A stretch of 64,000 nucleotides of DNA from Notospermus geniculatus (lineage: Eukaryota > Nemertea > Pilidiophora > Heteronemertea > Lineidae), in the NCBI GenBank assembly GCA_002633025.1, contig NMRB01001550.1, positions 105,768-169,767 on the forward strand, given 5' to 3'. Position numbers and translations under genes: made by a program. The notes beneath the pieces are model-generated. The model saw only the letters and a list, made by a program, of their open reading frames with translations, did not search any database and was not told the origin of the DNA. Of this stretch, positions 1 through 12,950 are shown in pieces; the first letter of the stretch is position 1; each line of letters starts with the position of its first letter.

Positions 1-161
1 GTTACGCAGACAACCTCACGACAGTGACTTCGAAGACGTTCTGTCAGACTCGACCATTGCTGAATCATGGATGGCGTCACATCAGCTGGTTTCAGATCGA
101 GATTCTGGTTGAGATTTCGGCGGAAGTGCGCACATCTGCGAATTCGAGAATCGTCTATTGC
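1..161. repeat. Dispersed repeat, copy at the window start
   Basis: This stretch is about 85 to 90 percent alike by eye to 54168-54324, sharing blocks such as ACGCAGACAAC, GCTGAATCATGGATGGCGTC and GTTGAGATTTCGG. The open frame across it is therefore repeat sequence and not a BAK exon. The type of element is not recognised. Confidence 0.7.
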
Positions 162-295
162 CGTCTTTTGACTGTTTTGCCATTTCTTCAAAACGGTAGA
201 AATATTTTCAGTCGTCCGTCCGTGTCTTTGGTCGTTTGCTGTCTTATTGAGAATCCATAGAAAATATGACCCGCTCCAGCAAGAGCGGTCGCTTG

Positions 296-434
296 TCACA
301 ACTCTGAGGAAAGGGTTAACGGCCTTAAAACACAATGGCTGAAATGTACACAAGTAATGTATGTCTGTGCACTTGTAAAAGTAGTGGACAGCAGTGATAA
401 TAGTTGACTAATTAAAATGCCAGTGATGATCACT
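296..434. repeat. Dispersed repeat related to 1655-1805, 39563-39760 and 60773-60968
   Basis: The block GAGGAAAGGGTTAACGGCCT followed by GCTGAAATGTACAC and GTAGTGGACAGCAGTGAT recurs at 1655-1805, and in a better preserved form with clear inverted termini at 39563-39760 and 60773-60968. It is a degraded miniature element upstream of the recognised BAK exons. Confidence 0.55.
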
Positions 435-506
435 TGTGACAAGCACCTACATTTGATAGAGTGGGTCACAAATCGATTTTGGAGATTAAATGTTTTCTGC
501 GTTGTC

Positions 507-632
507 AATAGTGAGCTTTCGCAAGCGCCCGTTTAGGCCCTACGACTACGTTTATCTATTGTGTGAGTGCACCCAAACAATAGATAAACGTAGTCGTATG
601 GCCTAACCGGGCGCTTGCGAAAGCTCACTATT
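507..632. mobile_element. Foldback element, long hairpin
   Basis: Two arms of about 55 to 60 bases are near-perfect inverted copies (AATAGTGAGCTTTCGCAAGC on the left, its complement ending at 632) around a short loop. Degraded relatives sit at 664-756 and 4035-4132, and the termini resemble those of the hairpins at 16054 and 25055. There is no coding capacity, so it looks like a non-autonomous DNA element. Confidence 0.75.
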
Positions 633-1302
633 TATTAGAGTTTTCGCCTACCGGTACATTTAGGTTTCGATTTTCTTTTGAGTATTGAGCCTGAGTGTAC
701 CCAAACTATAGATAAGCGGAGTTGTTAACTAATCCAGCCATTACGAAAACTCACTAATATGACCACTAGACCAGTATACTTGCAATGCAATATACTGAAC
801 TGTTTGTCTTTTTACCATCAGCTTCAGGAGTTAGGCTATAGCTCCATTTACGCTACAGAAAAGAGAACTTTCATCGTGCTCTGTCCGGACCAAGCACGGT
901 TCGGTACAATTATTGCCAAATTATTGTAAACAGGTCAAGCCAGCTTGTCCTAGTACCAAATGGCAGTGTCATTGGGCCTGTCCGGATTGAATTCCAAAGC
1001 AGGCTTGGTCCGGGTTGAGCTTGGCACGCTTCGAGCTCGGCACGCTTTAACCAGGCTAGTGTAAAAGGGGGCTATACTCTAGATAATATCTGTGTAAATT
1101 ACTTGCACAGTATTCCTTCTGGTCACGTGATCTTACCTTCACCACAAAATGAGCCATACAAAAGCCAATGCAGAAGACTATCCATCCAGTGGTTGCAGGA
1201 TCTTTTGAGTTGTGATGATGCCATTTGGATTGATCACGGGTTTGATGCACCAAAGGATTGTCCTCGCAAGTTCAAACTTGAAGATTCTTGTCTCTTTTCC
1301 AG

Positions 1303-4300
1303 TCAAGCATCAGACATTGGCCGACAACTTGCCATCATCGGAGATGACATCAACGAGCGACACAAGAGAACGTTTGATTTCATGATCCGTCAGCTGAAGG
1401 TCAAAGGGCCAGAGATTGCATATGAAGCTTTTGCCCGTATTGCGAGAAGGTATGCTGTGTTTGTCGTACAGGACGATAGAAATGTTGCTGAAAATACAAT
1501 GGGTCGTATTTTAGAACGTTCCTTAACGTTAAGGTCGACCTTAAGTCTATTGTAAAACCATCGAGAACAATAGATTTAAGGTGGACCTTAATGTTAAGGA
1601 ACGTTCTAAAATACGACCCCAATATGTAATCCGATGTACCGGTAGCAAAAGTAGGCGCATGTCTCAGCCAAGGAAAGGGTTAACAGCCTTACACCACAAC
1701 AGCTGAAATGTCTCTCTCTGCAGGTTTACAATAGTAGTGGACAGCAGTGATAAAAGTTGAGTAAACTGATGACCGATGATGATCACCTGCGACAAACATG
1801 CGCCTACTTTTGCTAGATCAGGTAACATACGGACCATGCTTTGTCATGTTGGCGAAACATGGAATAATAATAATTATTGGATACTAAGAGCAGTTTCCTG
1901 GAAATCGGAGCCTTCTTGCTATCTTGCTGATCAGGGGCCTGTTTCAAAAAGTGTTAAGCTCATGGTACCTTTAACCAAATGGATGCAATGGTGCCATTAG
2001 CTTAAAGAAGCCTGTGCATTGAAATTTTACTTCCTCAAAAGAATTTGCTGTGGAGATTTCTTCAGTCAGTGCAAGAAGTGACTTCACAATTCTTGCCTTC
2101 AGATAGATTTATGAGTTTACAGAATTTTTCTCTTCATTTCTAGATTATTTGATGACGAAATAAACTGGGGGCGAATAATCACATTGTTGGTTTTCGGATA
2201 CCGAATGGCCGTCAATGTGTTGACAAAGGGTGTCCGTGGATTCTTTGCGAAAATTGTTTCATTTGTTGTGGACTTTATTGTAAAAGAAAAAATTTCAAAG
2301 TGGATAGCTGATCATGGTGGTTGGGTAAGTATGATGCCAGTTGGATCTTCATCCCCCAAAGCATGGTACGGTAAATGTCTGAATTTGGAAATGTCCTTGC
2401 CTTATATGTACCAGTACCCTGTAGGCCCTAGTAAGACTGAGAGGTAGAAGTGTTTGTGTGAAATCTTTGGCCAAAAAAGCTATGGCCACATCAGCATTTG
2501 TTGAAAATTCCTGTTACCTTGCCTAAAAACCTGGGCCCATATTCATGAAACCTTGCTAGCTTACATGTAATTGGTTGCTAGTGTTGTACATTGGCCTGTA
2601 CAAACTGGGTAATTTAGTACCCCGTAAGTAACTAAGCGTAGCAAGGTTTCGTGAATACGGGCCCTGGATGCTAGTTTTGTCAAGTTTATGTCCTTTGCTG
2701 AGATCATATACGTAATGGTCGTGGAGACTGCATTACTAGAGCCATCCCTGTACCATCCCAGTTTGCATTCATCCCTCCCCTCTGGAGGTGGGGGGGGGGG
2801 GGCTGTCCTCCCTGTAATTTGCCCAGGACTTTTCTCCCTCTAGTCACTGGCATGACTGCGGCAGTTTGATCTGGCAAAAAATATACAATAACAATAGAAT
2901 GAACCTGTGAAAAGTTCATCATGGCCAGCCCTTGTTGCTCCTCACAAAGCGGCGAGACTTCTTGCTGCAGGCAACCCCGGGATAATGCCAGCAAAACTGG
3001 CATTGTTTGCCTGACAAAGAGCGTGGCACGTTTCTAGGAAATCATTGCTCATTATTTGAGTGGCTGCAGCGATGAATGAGGTTTTTTGAGTTTTGAAAAC
3101 GTGACACTTGAGAGTCGAGTGTCGGATCGATATTTTCATTGAAGGATGAGTTATTTTTGTATCCAGTTAATGTCAAAATATGTTCGGGGTTTTATCGCAG
3201 AAACACCTGTGTCACTGATATGGTGAATGGTAGATGACACTTCTGGAACAAAAAAATCATGGTCCCTTCGCAGTTTTGTGTCAGGGTCATCATTGCTGTG
3301 TCAATATCACAAGGAAAGTCTTATCTTTTATTGTGAAATCTCTACCCGCACCTATTGTGTACGTGTGATGAAGCACGTCGTTACGGATGACTTTTCAAGA
3401 ACCAATCTTGTTACATTTGATGTCTGGTAGTCCTGTTTAACCTCATGACTAAGGACACCTTTGCTAAGGCTTTATGCTGCTGTCTTCCTGATAAATTGAG
3501 AGGTGTCCTGACTTTATTGGTAAAACTAAGTAGGGAGGTTGAGATCAGCGACTTATCACAGATCCTTCGTATACGCAACGAGGACAAATTTTGTGTACAT
3601 TTCCATCCGTATACGTATAAGGATCCGTGATAAGTCGCTGATCTCAACCTCCCTAATATATCCAATTTGGGACTGAAGTTGGAGGATGTCCTTCGCGGGC
3701 GTGGATGTGTCTACCTGATAGCAGTCACGAGTCAACTTCAGGAGATTTCATCATACAGCACACCTTAAATCAAATCAAATCTTATAAATTGAGGACTGAT
3801 CGATGCAGCATGACAGTATTGCCCAGATAGACCTAAGACTTTGTTTATGACCCACTCTGGCAAAACCAGCGCATGTCGCTCAGAAGGTGAGCCTCAACGA
3901 ACTAAGATGACACCAGGAGAGAATGGAAGAAATAGATTGTTTCAGATTTGATAATAGAGACAATATTGAAACTAACAAACATTTGGTCTCAACCTGCCAG
4001 ATAAGAGCGACATGTGACTGGTTTGGTGTGACGGGTCACATTTAGGTTATGATTCTCTAAATCTTGAGTATACCCACACAATAGATAAACGTAGTCGTAG
4101 TCATTGGCCTATATGGGCAGTTACGAAAACCTGCTGAAATGTTTTGCAAACATATCTATTTGAAATAACGAAACCTGGATCAACTGATCACTTGTACAAT
4201 GGCAATGCAAACATGCAGCAAGTGCATGTGGCATTGAAACATCAATTCGTGGCATAAATAACCATTATAGGATGAATCTTGACGAGTTCCAAGAAATTCA

Positions 4301-6466
4301 TGTTCGCGTTAGCGTACAAATCAATAATGGAATCGCTCCAACCAGGAAACGTGTGTGTATTGTAAAATCGTAGAGTGGCTTCACTGGTGTTCGTTATGAC
4401 TCAATGCGCACGTGGCGTTAGCCAATCAAAATCCGTTATGCTGGGATCTTTACCCGGGGATCTTCTGTGCCATTCTGTAAAAACATAACTCATCTGCGCA
4501 GTTAGTGTTTGTAGGATTTTTCTGAATGATTCTACGCAGTTGGCTGATCATGAAGCAAGGACAAGGTCACATTGTTTTTGTGAATGGTGGATCAAGGATG
4601 GTTTACGTTCTGACAGCCAGGTTTTGATAAACTTGAATGAGATGAGAGTCATCCTGGAACAGCTGAATCTGTTTGTCATAAAACAAACCAAGTGGATTCA
4701 TTTGAATTTTTCTGAATGAATTCCGGCAGATGAATAAATGTTTACACCTACAGTTATGAATCATTCCCATCTGGTTTAACTTTGAAGAATTTTGCTTGTA
4801 AGCATATTGAACATTAATATAACTTCATAGGATGATTGATTATGGATATCCCATTGTTTTCGGGAGGTCAAAGTTGAGTTTTGATTAAATCTTAGGACAT
4901 CTTCAGAAATACAGTTATCCTATTCGGAACAAGGATGGCAAAACACTGAAAAAACTCCTGTGGCTAAAAAGGGGAATCCCACATTTTTATCTTTCCAAAA
5001 AATTTGGTTGTTGAGGATTTTGACCATGAATGAAGTCCTAGGCAGGCTTTCGCAGAAGCACAGATTGGGATTGATTCGGATGTGACCATTGTATGGAGGC
5101 TGCGTGCTAGAAAATAGTCAAATATTTACTGCTGAATGCAATGTGAAATGCACAAGTGTGGAGGCACTGGCCAAAATCAAGATCGGCGTACCGGTATCAG
5201 ATTTAGTGAAATCCAAGACAGTTCTCAGATAAGCTAAAAAATTGGTAGTAAATAATTGGGATCTTTTTTGAGGGAGAACACGTACCTATTCATGCACCAG
5301 TACATGTACCTCTTATTGTAAAGTGCTTTCTTTGGCAGTTGTACTATAGTATAAATCATATGACTTATCTGTGTTAAGTAGTAGGCAGTGCATCATTCTT
5401 ATTAATGGGAAAGCTACAATGAATAATCTCACTTCCGGGTTAGAACTGCAAGGTGGTCTTAATAATGATACGATGTACTTTATGTGCTGTTGATTTCTCC
5501 CTGCATCTGACTGCACATGTGCCAGATGCAGCAACGTCATGTACTTTAGGGTATAAACAGAGCATCCGTCATGCCCGTGGCTTATGGTCTAAAGTAAATT
5601 GTTGTTCCATTGCATGCCACGTTATTGTTAATATCAGCATCATTATCCTGATAAATGGAAACGCACCATAGCCACCTCAAGGTGATGCTGTATTGAAACT
5701 GCCATTATCAATGCTCTTGTTTTTTCGTGTCACTGATCAAAGGCTGCATATTGATGAGTTCCTGGAAATGTTTCCCGCGCGCTGGCTTTCTCAATGTCAA
5801 TATGTCACTTGAGGCAGCGTATGTGCTGGTCGTGATGGATTGGGGGGGGAATGTGATTCACATTCATTCAGTAATTCCCAACATCATTATGACTCTTTGA
5901 ATGGGCTTGATCTCTTTGTTTTAGGTCGAATAGTTCAAAATCACTCTCTGTATTGACAACATGATTAAGCTCAGTAGGTTCTGGTTATTATACATATACG
6001 AAAATACAGCAGGGTTTCTAGTGGCCTTGATGTTGAGACAAGAGTTGGTTGACAGTAAACTAGAACTGAAATGACCCATCCTCCCCAAAATATGGGGCCT
6101 CACTGGAATTTGCTAGCTAAATACTTAGCAGAAGACCTCAAGTTTGCCTTCTTTTCTTGGGAACATTTTGCCACCATGGATTTAGAGGTCTACGTGGGCA
6201 GTACGGTAAATATAAATGCTTTTACTTGAATTTTGCAGTACAAATGCACAAGGCAATGCTGTACAAATCTGAAGTAAAAGCATTTGCTTGTCTTTATTCA
6301 CATGACCCGATATCATTCAGCATCTTATTTTAACGTTTCCCCTGTTCCTTTTCAGATTGCCTCCCTGCGCTACGTCCCGGAGAGTATAGGACCTGGCACG
6401 TTAGTTACCATTGGTGTTCTTGCATTCATCACAATAGGTGTCGCTGTCTGGTTTTCCAAGCGATGA
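1303..6466 (+). CDS. BAK1: BAK-like pro-apoptotic BCL-2 family protein, last three coding exons
   Basis: BAK-type proteins oligomerise in the outer mitochondrial membrane and release cytochrome c during apoptosis. Three exons read in one frame with matching phases: 1303-1449, 2144-2324 and 6356-6466 (stop TGA 6464-6466). Exon one carries a BH3 helix, GRQLAIIGDDINERH, almost identical to vertebrate BAK. Exon two carries BH1 (INWGRI, followed by LLVFGYR) and BH2 (WIADHGGW). Exon three encodes a hydrophobic tail (GTLVTIGVLAFITIGVAVWF) ending in SKR, the usual mitochondrial tail anchor. Splice sites are canonical: TTTTCCAG before 1303, GTATGC after 1449, CATTTCTAG before 2144, GTAAGT after 2324 and CCTTTTCAG before 6356. 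The N-terminal exons, including the BH4-like region, are not recognisable in bases 1-1302 and probably lie upstream of the window. The 4-kb second intron is full of repeats. Assignment to BAK rather than BAX rests on the BH3 and BH1 wording and is a family-level inference. Confidence 0.93.
1501..1619. mobile_element. Foldback element with GGGTCGTATTTTAGAACG termini
   Basis: It is a hairpin of about 50-base arms starting GGGTCGTATTTTAGAACG and ending with the complement. It lies in the first recognised BAK intron, just after the BH3 exon. It is an uninterrupted relative of the element at 43661-44933, which carries a TTAA-type insertion, and of the hairpin at 53458-53578. Confidence 0.8.
2533..2664. 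mobile_element. Foldback element, GGGCCC-ATATTCATGAAACC family
   Basis: The terminal inverted repeat GGGCCCATATTCATGAAACC pairs with GGTTTCGTGAATACGGGCCC at the other end. The same family recurs at 61605-61725, and related termini occur at 13329-13538 and 42381-42491. It is short, non-coding and hairpin-forming. Confidence 0.75.
3531..3655. mobile_element. Foldback element, TAGGGAGGTTGAGATCAGCG termini
   Basis: The left arm TAGGGAGGTTGAGATCAGCG and about 20 further bases are repeated as a complement at 3608-3655 with very few mismatches, so the element can fold into a stem of about 45 base pairs. It is non-coding and lies in the second BAK intron. Confidence 0.75.
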
Positions 6467-6971
6467 TGTATTTGGATGTCGGAGTGGAAGGCATGAATAC
6501 GAATCGTGACCCCCCTCCCCAGGGACAGAAATGGACTGTTTGAGCAGTGAATTTGACAGAATTTTGTAATGTTGATGATCATTTCAGGGATTCTGAAGTC
6601 ATATGTATATGTGGCGATGAAATGGATAATGGGTGTAAAGCCTCCAACACTTGTCCGGATTGTGGTGCGGTTTTCGGATGCGTCCTGTGTAGAGGCAGCG
6701 TGGTGGAAAATAACAAAGTATTTACTGCCAAACACAGCATGAAACGCACAAGTGTGCGGAGGCCTTTAAAGGGATCCTACAGGCAGCCTCTTCGTAGACC
6801 AGTTGGCATGGTCATCTTACTCTGACATGTATTGCAAGTAAAATACCCTAAACGTCAACATTTGAGCCAAAATCAGGAGTTGTCCGCTGCTCGTGCCACC
6901 TGTGATGAAGTGACCGCACTGATATGAGCTTAACAGGTAGCTGCCTAAAGAGTTTCTTTAAATGAATACAT

Positions 6972-7136
6972 CCCTGGGGCCGGTTGCACAAAACTCATGT
7001 TAGCGCTAACATGGTGTTAGTGCTAACTTTTATGTTAGATGACGTCAAAATCCATTGTCATTTTACGTCATTTAACATGATGTTAGCGCTAACATCATGT
7101 TAGCGCTAACATGAGTTTTGTGCAACCCAGCCCAGG
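6972..7136. mobile_element. Miniature inverted-repeat element with internal subrepeats
   Basis: The termini CCTGGGGCCGGTTGCAC and GTGCAACCCAGCCCAGG are inverted copies. Inside, the palindromic word ATGTTAGCGCTAACAT is repeated several times on both arms, and a TGACGTCA-like half pair flanks the centre. It lies about 500 bases downstream of the BAK stop codon. Confidence 0.75.
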
Positions 7137-9784
7137 GTGGTAACTGTGGCAGCAGTCCCCTTTTGCATTTGCATCCTATCCAGAAGGTTGAGGGTATTTA
7201 AGAAATGGGAAAAAAACATTGGGAATGCTTCTGGAAAGCTACCAAACCTGGAAGAATCTTTTGGAAATCACTTGACCACGCTTGACAGCCTGAACGATCG
7301 ATTTGATTGTTCCGTCAACAGATATTTTTTCTGAAACACTCATTTGTGCAAAAGATACTTCAGAAGGGGGTTGTACTTACACTACAGCACGTCCCTCTAA
7401 TGCTGAAGGGCAGTAGCTCCACTTGTGACAGGCGGGAACATGGTTTTATTGAAGTAACGGCTCTCTTGTGTACTAACAAGTACAGATGTATGCTCTATAT
7501 GGGGTTTGTACGTCCACTGGAATTCCTGGAATATCCTTGGGGGGGGGGGGAAGGTGATCCTAGATAACCTAACCCTGGAGTGTCCTTGATTTCTAAACAA
7601 TATTCTGCAAACACCTGGAATGCCCTTGAATTTGAGGGATGCATCCAACCCCCTGATTCAGAGTGGATCTCTGCTTCTGTCATTGGAGGGCAGGGTACTC
7701 CCAGTGGATTCATGATGCTGCTTGCAATTGTCGCTGTGGATCGGTGCTTGGTGCATTTTGGTGGCCTCTGAGGTGGCAATAAGTCTAAAAAGGATCGTTT
7801 TTGCGTGATCTAATTTTATTGTCGATTTTCAAATTTGTTTGAGGCCTAAGATTATGAAAATTTTCAATGGTTTGTGATGATTGCGGGTTACACAATTTGG
7901 TAATGAATGACTATTTCTGCCTGAGCTGCTGTGGGCTTTGGACCAAGGCTGGGGCAAGGCCTGGACATTCATGAGGGCCGGGGCTGATCATGCTCAGAAT
8001 GCAGCAGACAGTATGGTAATTTTCCTGGGGTGGTAAACATTGCTTTTTTGTGTTGTCACATTCTAGAACAGGTCACAAGTGCTACGGTATATTGGACATT
8101 GTCTTTAGCACTGGATCTTTTTTTATTGAAACTGAGTTGTCAAATGATTGGGTTGCAATCGAACACGGATTAATTGGGGCGTTTGGTTGCTACTGTTGTT
8201 TTGCTTCGATTTTAGGGACCCTGCATTAGTACGCACACTGTCGTTAATCAACTTCCACAGTCTCTGATCTTAGATTTTTAGGAAAAATAGGCATGTGCAT
8301 TTTGTCACTAATAATAAGGATACCGGGTCACAGTGATTTTGACATCTAGACAGTTGTTCAAAAAATTGGCAGCATTCAAGCATTTCAGTATGTGGCGAAT
8401 TCATACTCTCCCAAGGGAAAGGGCCTCGTCGATGTCACAATGAAATACATGTATACATAATACAATGCACATGTACATGTTTTGCTACCAAATTGATAAA
8501 ATTAATGTGCTCTTTGAATTTTTAGCGTGTTTTTTTGTAACCATACATTTTTGATTAGTTAGTTATTGTTTTTACGGGGTAAGTTATTTTTTATGACGGG
8601 TATGCTTGTTTTGATACTCGTTTTTTTTGTCGTGAACTTTTTGAACCTGTCTTCAGTGAGATGTGTGACCTAATCATGACTGTGAATAAACTCCGTAAAT
8701 TAGTCAACTTATGTGGTGGTGATTCTGATCAAATGAAAAAAAATTATCCATGCTACCCCTCAATTTTATTTTGTCGTTCACGAATGAACTTGATTGGAAG
8801 ACTTGTACCGGTAATAGAAAACAATCTGTATTTAAAAAGGTATTTTGCAAACCAGTCTGATGACTGGTAAGAAGGCTTATATCCATTTAGTAATGTGTTG
8901 AGTATAATATATTGTCATTCTTGAGTTGAATGTATTGAGTACTAGTATTTCAAGTGCTGCTGAACTGTACATTTTCAGGTTGGGTGTTTCATATGCTCAC
9001 CATGACTCAGATTTCAAAGTTGTGTTAAACGCATTGATTCTGATGGTGACTATGAGTCAGTCGCTTAAACTTTAAAATTTTGGTGAAATAAGTTTCAGGG
9101 GTGCCTAACATTTTGGAAATCATTGAATTGGCTCAAAAACTGGTTCAGAGAGCTCTTTGACATTATTTTTCATGGAATAACTTTTTGAACATTTAATAGA
9201 TGACAAAACGTTGATGAGTACTTTTTATACAAGTACATGTACATCTACGGTACAAAGTCTGAGGTCTTGAAAATGGCTGAACATTCACAAAGTTTGAAAG
9301 GAAAATCATGAAAATGGGCAAACGCTCACAAAGGTTGAAAGAAAATCATGAAAAAGGGTAAAATGATGCAAGTACCATTGAATACAGATTGGTGCATCAG
9401 ATCTTTAGTTACTTCACCTGTTGGAGTTGATGGTTGTGCATTTTATGCGGTTTTGAAGTGTCACAGGTGCTATGCTGGAAAAAAATGCAACAAATTTTCA
9501 GAATTTGGGTATAAAACTTTGCTCAGACAATGAATGTAGAGGATTCTTGAATGGAGAAAACTCCAAGATCAAAGCGGTCAACCTGTGTACTTGTTAAAGG
9601 CATGTTATCTCCCTGACTGAAACCTGTTTCAACCCTTTGGCTGCATATCCACCTGTGGGTAAATACCCTCATTGCATTAACCGTCTATTTTGTGTTTGCG
9701 ATGTTCATCCACACAATGCTCATTATACAGTAGATGGGAAATGCGAGCTATCAGAGTTGCCTTCTTGTTACATGAAGAATTAGA

Positions 9785-9885
9785 ATGGGTATGGCAGGGA
9801 ATTGAACCCAGCGCTTTGGGGTGCCGGGTGCCACTGTGCCAACTACACCACTCTGACAGCCAAGGTGGCCCTTGTTTCATCCTGT
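9785..9885 (-). mobile_element. tRNA-derived SINE fragment
   Basis: On the minus strand a box-A-like TGGTGTAGTTGG is followed about 40 bases later by a box-B-like GGTTCAATTCC. The acceptor and T-arm stems do not pair, so this is not a working tRNA gene but looks like the head of a tRNA-derived SINE. Confidence 0.5.
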
Positions 9886-12667
9886 AGGAGATGTGCAGAT
9901 AAAGGTTGAACTTTCTGTTGGGGAATGATCTAAATGTCATCATGCATTGACAATTGTTTTCATATTAAGTCCCTGTCACATATCCTGGGCTCATACGGCG
10001 AGTAAAAACAGACAGATTGTCCCTGATCCCCAGGGAATAAAAACCGTAGAAATGAAAATGAACTTGAAAATGAAAATGAAAATCATAATGGACCCGTACT
10101 GTCTCTAAAATCCATGGCAACCTGCTGGGTGGGGAAAATCGTACGGGGCCCGGTGGATATGTGACGGGGGCTTTAGTCAACTGTCTTTTCGTACATCGTG
10201 TTCATCAAAATTCCGTAATGTGAGGGTTGGGTAATTCAGTTTTCATTCGTCATGTTCGTCTTGCTTAAAACAAGTTTCCGTGCGTCTCATCTCCGTGTTG
10301 TGGACGAATAAACAAGAACATTGAGGATGGAAAATAACTTCTGCAAACCATACATGTATGCAGAGAAGCTTACAGAGTTGTCTTTTGTAGAATAGCAGGA
10401 TTTATGATAGTCTCCCTCTAAAAATACCGGTACAATTTTCCCTGGAGTGTACCAATAGTATATCACAGCACTGGTTTCTGCAAAGAATTTGTGTAGCCAC
10501 ATCATTAAAAGGAGAAATACTGTTCATATCATGTCCCCATTTTCTGACACAGTTTACTGATTTTGCATGACATGAAACCTCTTCCTGATATAGGAAGATT
10601 TATGGCAAGATTGTGATTGAGTACAATATCTAAAGGAGAAAACCTGTTTGCATAAAAACCGAATGTTGACAATGATTTTCTACTGTATTTCAATTAATTT
10701 TATAATAATGTCATTGTTTCTTCGTTTGAGTGTAGTAGATCTATGTACATAAAACAGAAACGGACATTTATTACATTGAAAAATGATGATGTGAGTGGAA
10801 AAATGGGAAGATAAGAGGTCTACAGACCTTTTAAATTTACATCAGGGCTGATGGTTTTTGTGGAAAAATAACAAGGAGTTCGTTCATGCGAGCATATCTT
10901 CGGATTTCAAGAGCACTAGCGGGCTTGCCAAGTCTGGCAAAGTTGAGTATTAGATACCTTTAAAGGGCCACGGTATTGCCACTTTTTTCGACAGCCAGCG
11001 CCACCGGCGGTGATTGCATCATTCTCCAATACCGTAGGTTTGTCTTTCATCCCAGTGTTGGAGAATGTATGATTACAATGCAGTGCATACGTGGATACCC
11101 TAGGAATGTGAGTTATCGGTACTCTACATGGGGTGAGGTCGATAATTAGTTTAAGAACATTGTCAATAGAGGTCTCTCATAACACAGGTATGTTTAGCGC
11201 AGGATTGGGAATGAATACTGTGGTCCTTAAGTGTCAGTGTTTTTCTCCTTCAAAGTTGACTGTTTGTGAACATTATTGTCAGCTATTAGTACTCCATGAA
11301 CTAACGAGCCATCAGCTCTTCTTTACGCTTCATCTTGATGTAAATATTCGTGTATGTGTTGTCCTGATTTAGTGGTAGCCTTATACCATGGATGAGTTCC
11401 TGGTTCACTATGCCTAAAATGTGCTGGAGATGATCTGAGGTGGGCCAACCTTGTTGTTGGACCTCTGCTCTTGCAACATATGAGTTTAATCAAAAATATT
11501 TTTGGTTTGATTGAAATTAACTAATTGACTCTTCAGCTGTAGGCTGGGAGTTTTCTTGAAAAAGTTACAGTCTTTGGCACTTAGTCTGTTACCTTGGATG
11601 GCAAAAATCTTCTTGTTATTGCACCCTTCACAATAAGAACTTTTTCAGATGTCGGGAGACGTTGAAAGTTACTTTATGCCTAGTCTTGTGCCAACCTCAG
11701 GTCAGCTCTAGTACAGAGCCAATACAGGGTCACCCAAAAAGACCTTTGATAGTTAAGTCCAAACTAATGAATTGCCATCGTTGAAGGAGTGTGTTTTCTG
11801 GGTGGCCCTGTCACATGGTCTTAATTCGTCCACATCTATGAAAGGCAGCACATCTAAAATCCGGTGAACGCTACGGATCTTTCCAATCATCAAGCACCAA
11901 CACTGCGTCACTGGTTGTTCCTGTTCCTGGCAGCATTGTGCAGACACAAACTTGAGAGCTATGCAAATGGAAGTAATTGGCCTGTGTTGTAGGGGCGTTG
12001 ACTACACCCTCATCAAGGTATAAATTGATACGGTGCTCGGCTGGTGCTGTTTGCAAAGGTTAACCACGCCGTGAATGAGGTAGGAAACATACACACATTT
12101 GCCGTTAAATGTATTTGAGTAAAGTGAGGTGAATTTAGGGATTGGTCAATGCCCCGAGGATGTGCTTGAAACCCTCATCTTTCAGTAAATCCTTTTACCC
12201 GGTACTCCTGTGAATTGTGTCATTTTCAATAAAAAGGCAGCAACTCTTTGCCATTGTGTCTACCAAAACCTATGCACAAGGGAACAAACCAGTGAATGCA
12301 GTGACTGATATATGCCTGGTGCAGCCTTCCCTGTTTGTTGTGTCAGAAAGAAAAAAGCATAAATTTTTGCAGCAAGAAGTTGACTGAAACATAGCATTCT
12401 ATTCTATTTTTCACTGAGAAGGTTTTATATGCGTGAATTGTAACTTTTCAAGTTGTTTTCTCAATCCACGTCTTGGTTGTTTGTCATGTGTTATGACTGT
12501 AATGGTCCACGCCGTGATGATCTCGTAATGTGTTGTCAGGCCACAAGGGGGCAGGACATGTTGATTATGAAGCATAACGTCAGTTGTTTTCATCAGGTTT
12601 GTCGTAGATTTTAATGAAAGCGCCTCATTTCTCCTGAACTGTTGTCCCTGATTTAACAGGTGCGAAG

Positions 12668-12740
12668 TGGGGAGAGTATGTTAGTGCAATGGTTAGCGCA
12701 TCGGACTTGTGATGGAGACCTCACAGGTTCAGATGCAGTC
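12668..12740 (+). mobile_element. Degenerate tRNA-like SINE head
   Basis: The stretch has the word AATGGTTAGCGCATCGGACT, typical of a tRNA D-arm and anticodon stem, then ACAGGTTCAGATGC, a mutated box B. No cloverleaf forms. It is a probable SINE remnant. Confidence 0.45.
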
Positions 12741-12821
12741 AAGTTGCACTCAATGATCTGATGGGATGGAGTGAGAGCTGCTCCTTGAGTTCCCCAGAAA
12801 GGTTTCTGAGACACTTGTGTA

Positions 12822-12950
12822 AAGCTACGTTTAGCTGACACGCGGATTGCAGAAGCGGAAAATGCGATGCATTTTCGTATACAACATATCGTTCCGCCGG
12901 GGATTCCGCATCCCTATACCGCATTCCGGATGTCTGGTAAACGCAGCTTA
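12822..12950. mobile_element. Miniature inverted-repeat element, AAGCTACGTTTA termini
   Basis: The left end AAGCTACGTTTA pairs with TAAACGCAGCTT at the right end, and GCATTTTCG and CATTCCGGATG segments give weaker internal pairing. It is about 129 bases long and has no coding content. Confidence 0.6.

Larger units (their letters stand above)
2325..6355 (+). other. Large second BAK intron, repeat-filled
   Basis: The intron is bounded by GTAAGT at 2325 and TTTTCAG before 6356. Visible contents are foldback elements at 2533-2664 and 3531-3655, a TIR-bearing stretch around 3845-4035 related to the TGTGACCC family, a hairpin remnant at 4035-4132, and a short inverted-repeat element at about 6205-6310. 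The latter also forms the core of the palindrome at 45809-46289. Between roughly 4140 and 5900 I see no exon or structured element. Confidence 0.7.

Noticed and set aside
24-260. 78-residue frame at the window start as the BAK N terminus
   Set aside because: The DNA is a dispersed repeat also present at 54168-54324 and shows no BH4-like or BAK N-terminal features.
1103-1302. In-frame upstream extension of the BAK BH3 exon
   Set aside because: A strong acceptor ends at 1302 and the residues before it do not resemble BAK, so the frame continues by chance into the intron.
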